From Nitriliruptorales bacterium (GTDB taxonomy: Bacteria; Actinomycetota; Nitriliruptoria; Nitriliruptorales; Nitriliruptoraceae): a DNA stretch of 5,366 nucleotides. Shown piece by piece: positions 4,845 through 5,366 of this stretch. The notes beneath the pieces are model-generated. The model was not told the DNA's origin. It saw only the letters and a list, made by a program, of their open reading frames with translations, and searched no databases. The translations under genes were made by a program, and so were the position numbers. The number at the start of each line of letters is the position of its first letter. Positions within the stretch are counted from its first letter, which is position 1. Where the stretch lies: assembly GCA_030835875.1 (NCBI GenBank), contig JAURQY010000134.1, positions 1 through 5,366 on the forward strand, read 5' to 3'.

Positions 4845-5366
4845 CCCGGCCGCGACCACAGACCCGGCGGCGAGCACCGCATCGGCCGCACGTCGCCCGC
4901 TGACCATCGCCCCCTGGATCGACCCGGTGTCACGGTGGTCACCGCACACGAACACGCCCGGCGCGTGGGCGACGGGGCGCGCGAGCTCCGGGAGGTCACC
5001 GGGGTCCTGGCGCGGCTGCGCGTAGGGGATGCGCTGCACGGCGAGCGGCCGCCACGCGTCGACCTCGTCACCGAACCAGGCGCGCGCCTGCGCGCGGACC
5101 ACGCCGACCAGCGTCTCGTCGTCCTCCGCGGGCACCCCGACCGTCGAGACGGTCACGAGGCTGCGCCCCGACGGCGCATAGGTGGGTGCCACGTCCGACA
5201 TCGTCGCGAGCGTCGCGATCGGCCCCTCGCCCGGAGCACCGAGATGCAGGTCCGGACGTCCGCGGGTCGGTGAGCGCGGTGCGTTGAAGTGGACGGCCGC
5301 CGTCCCACGTGCGGGCGCGGCCGGAACGGTGGCGGCCCCATCGAGCGGCAGGTCGACGAGCGACGG
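4833..5366 (-). CDS. NAD(P)/FAD-dependent amine oxidase-like oxidoreductase, C-terminal part (5' partial)
   Basis: The frame is open from the window edge at 5366 to TGA at 4835-4833, giving 177 residues of the C-terminal part. The ATG at 5201 is internal: upstream codons continue in frame with sensible sequence (for example GTAAVHFNAP and PDLHLG). The end, FVCGDHRDTGSIQGAMVSGRRAADAVL, is the FAD-contacting C-terminal motif of the amine oxidase/phytoene desaturase superfamily (a GD followed by GSxxGAxxSGxxAA), and the preceding WRPLAVQRIPYAQP is typical of the same group. The N-terminal Rossmann GxGxxG motif is outside the window. The substrate is unknown; carotenoid, amine or protoporphyrinogen chemistry cannot be told apart from this part. 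The 3' end overlaps sua5 by 12 bp and is followed by a strong hairpin. Confidence 0.85.
   Translation of the reverse strand, partial: PSLVDLPLDGAATVPAAPARGTAAVHFNAPRSPTRGRPDLHLGAPGEGPIATLATMSDVAPTYAPSGRSLVTVSTVGVPAEDDETLVGVVRAQARAWFGDEVDAWRPLAVQRIPYAQPRQDPGDLPELARPVAHAPGVFVCGDHRDTGSIQGAMVSGRRAADAVLAAGSVVAAGSGR

Overview
The window is very GC-rich (close to 70% by eye), with GTG starts, strong GGAGG-type ribosome sites and 4-base stop/start overlaps. Together with a mec-cysO-cysM cluster matching the mycobacterial one, this points to an actinobacterium. The phylum is an inference from gene content; I cannot name the genus. The sequence reads as compact chromosomal housekeeping DNA. I saw no mobile element, CRISPR array, tRNA or rRNA.

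Layout, left to right. Bases 1-433 (+) are the C-terminal 143 residues of a polar amino acid ABC transporter ATPase whose start lies outside the window. It meets, tail to tail, a minus-strand group transcribed leftwards from about 3088: a DUF1295/ICMT-like membrane protein (3088-2303), a JAMM metallopeptidase Mec (2306-1851, GTGA overlap), the ubiquitin-like sulfur carrier CysO (1729-1454) and the cysteine synthase CysM (1397-459). Only 38 bp upstream of 3088, a plus-strand pair diverges: family 5 uracil-DNA glycosylase (3127-3843) and, by another GTGA overlap, the Sua5-type threonylcarbamoyl-AMP synthase (3840-4844). The tail of sua5 overlaps by 12 bp the end of a minus-strand FAD-dependent amine oxidase-like gene (4833 to beyond 5366), of which only the C-terminal 177 residues are present.

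How the genes work together. In the mycobacterial pathway the C-terminal thiocarboxylate of CysO gives sulfur to an aminoacrylate made by CysM from O-phosphoserine, and Mec then releases cysteine from the CysO-cysteine adduct. Here CysM keeps the phosphoserine-recognising arginine (R211) and the ...LWA tail. The E1-like enzyme that activates CysO is not in the window.

Most interesting points: CysO ends in Gly-Gly-Ala-Arg rather than a bare Gly-Gly, so it should need proteolytic maturation, and Mec is the obvious candidate; the mec-cysO gap holds a perfect 9-bp hairpin, a -10-like box and an ordered repeat; the 38-bp divergent promoter has two -10-like boxes sharing a TA step and predicts a leaderless udg mRNA; and an 11-bp perfect hairpin inside the 3' end of sua5 sits just past the stop codon of the convergent gene. 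These are small-scale novelties. I found no evidence of a wholly undescribed system.
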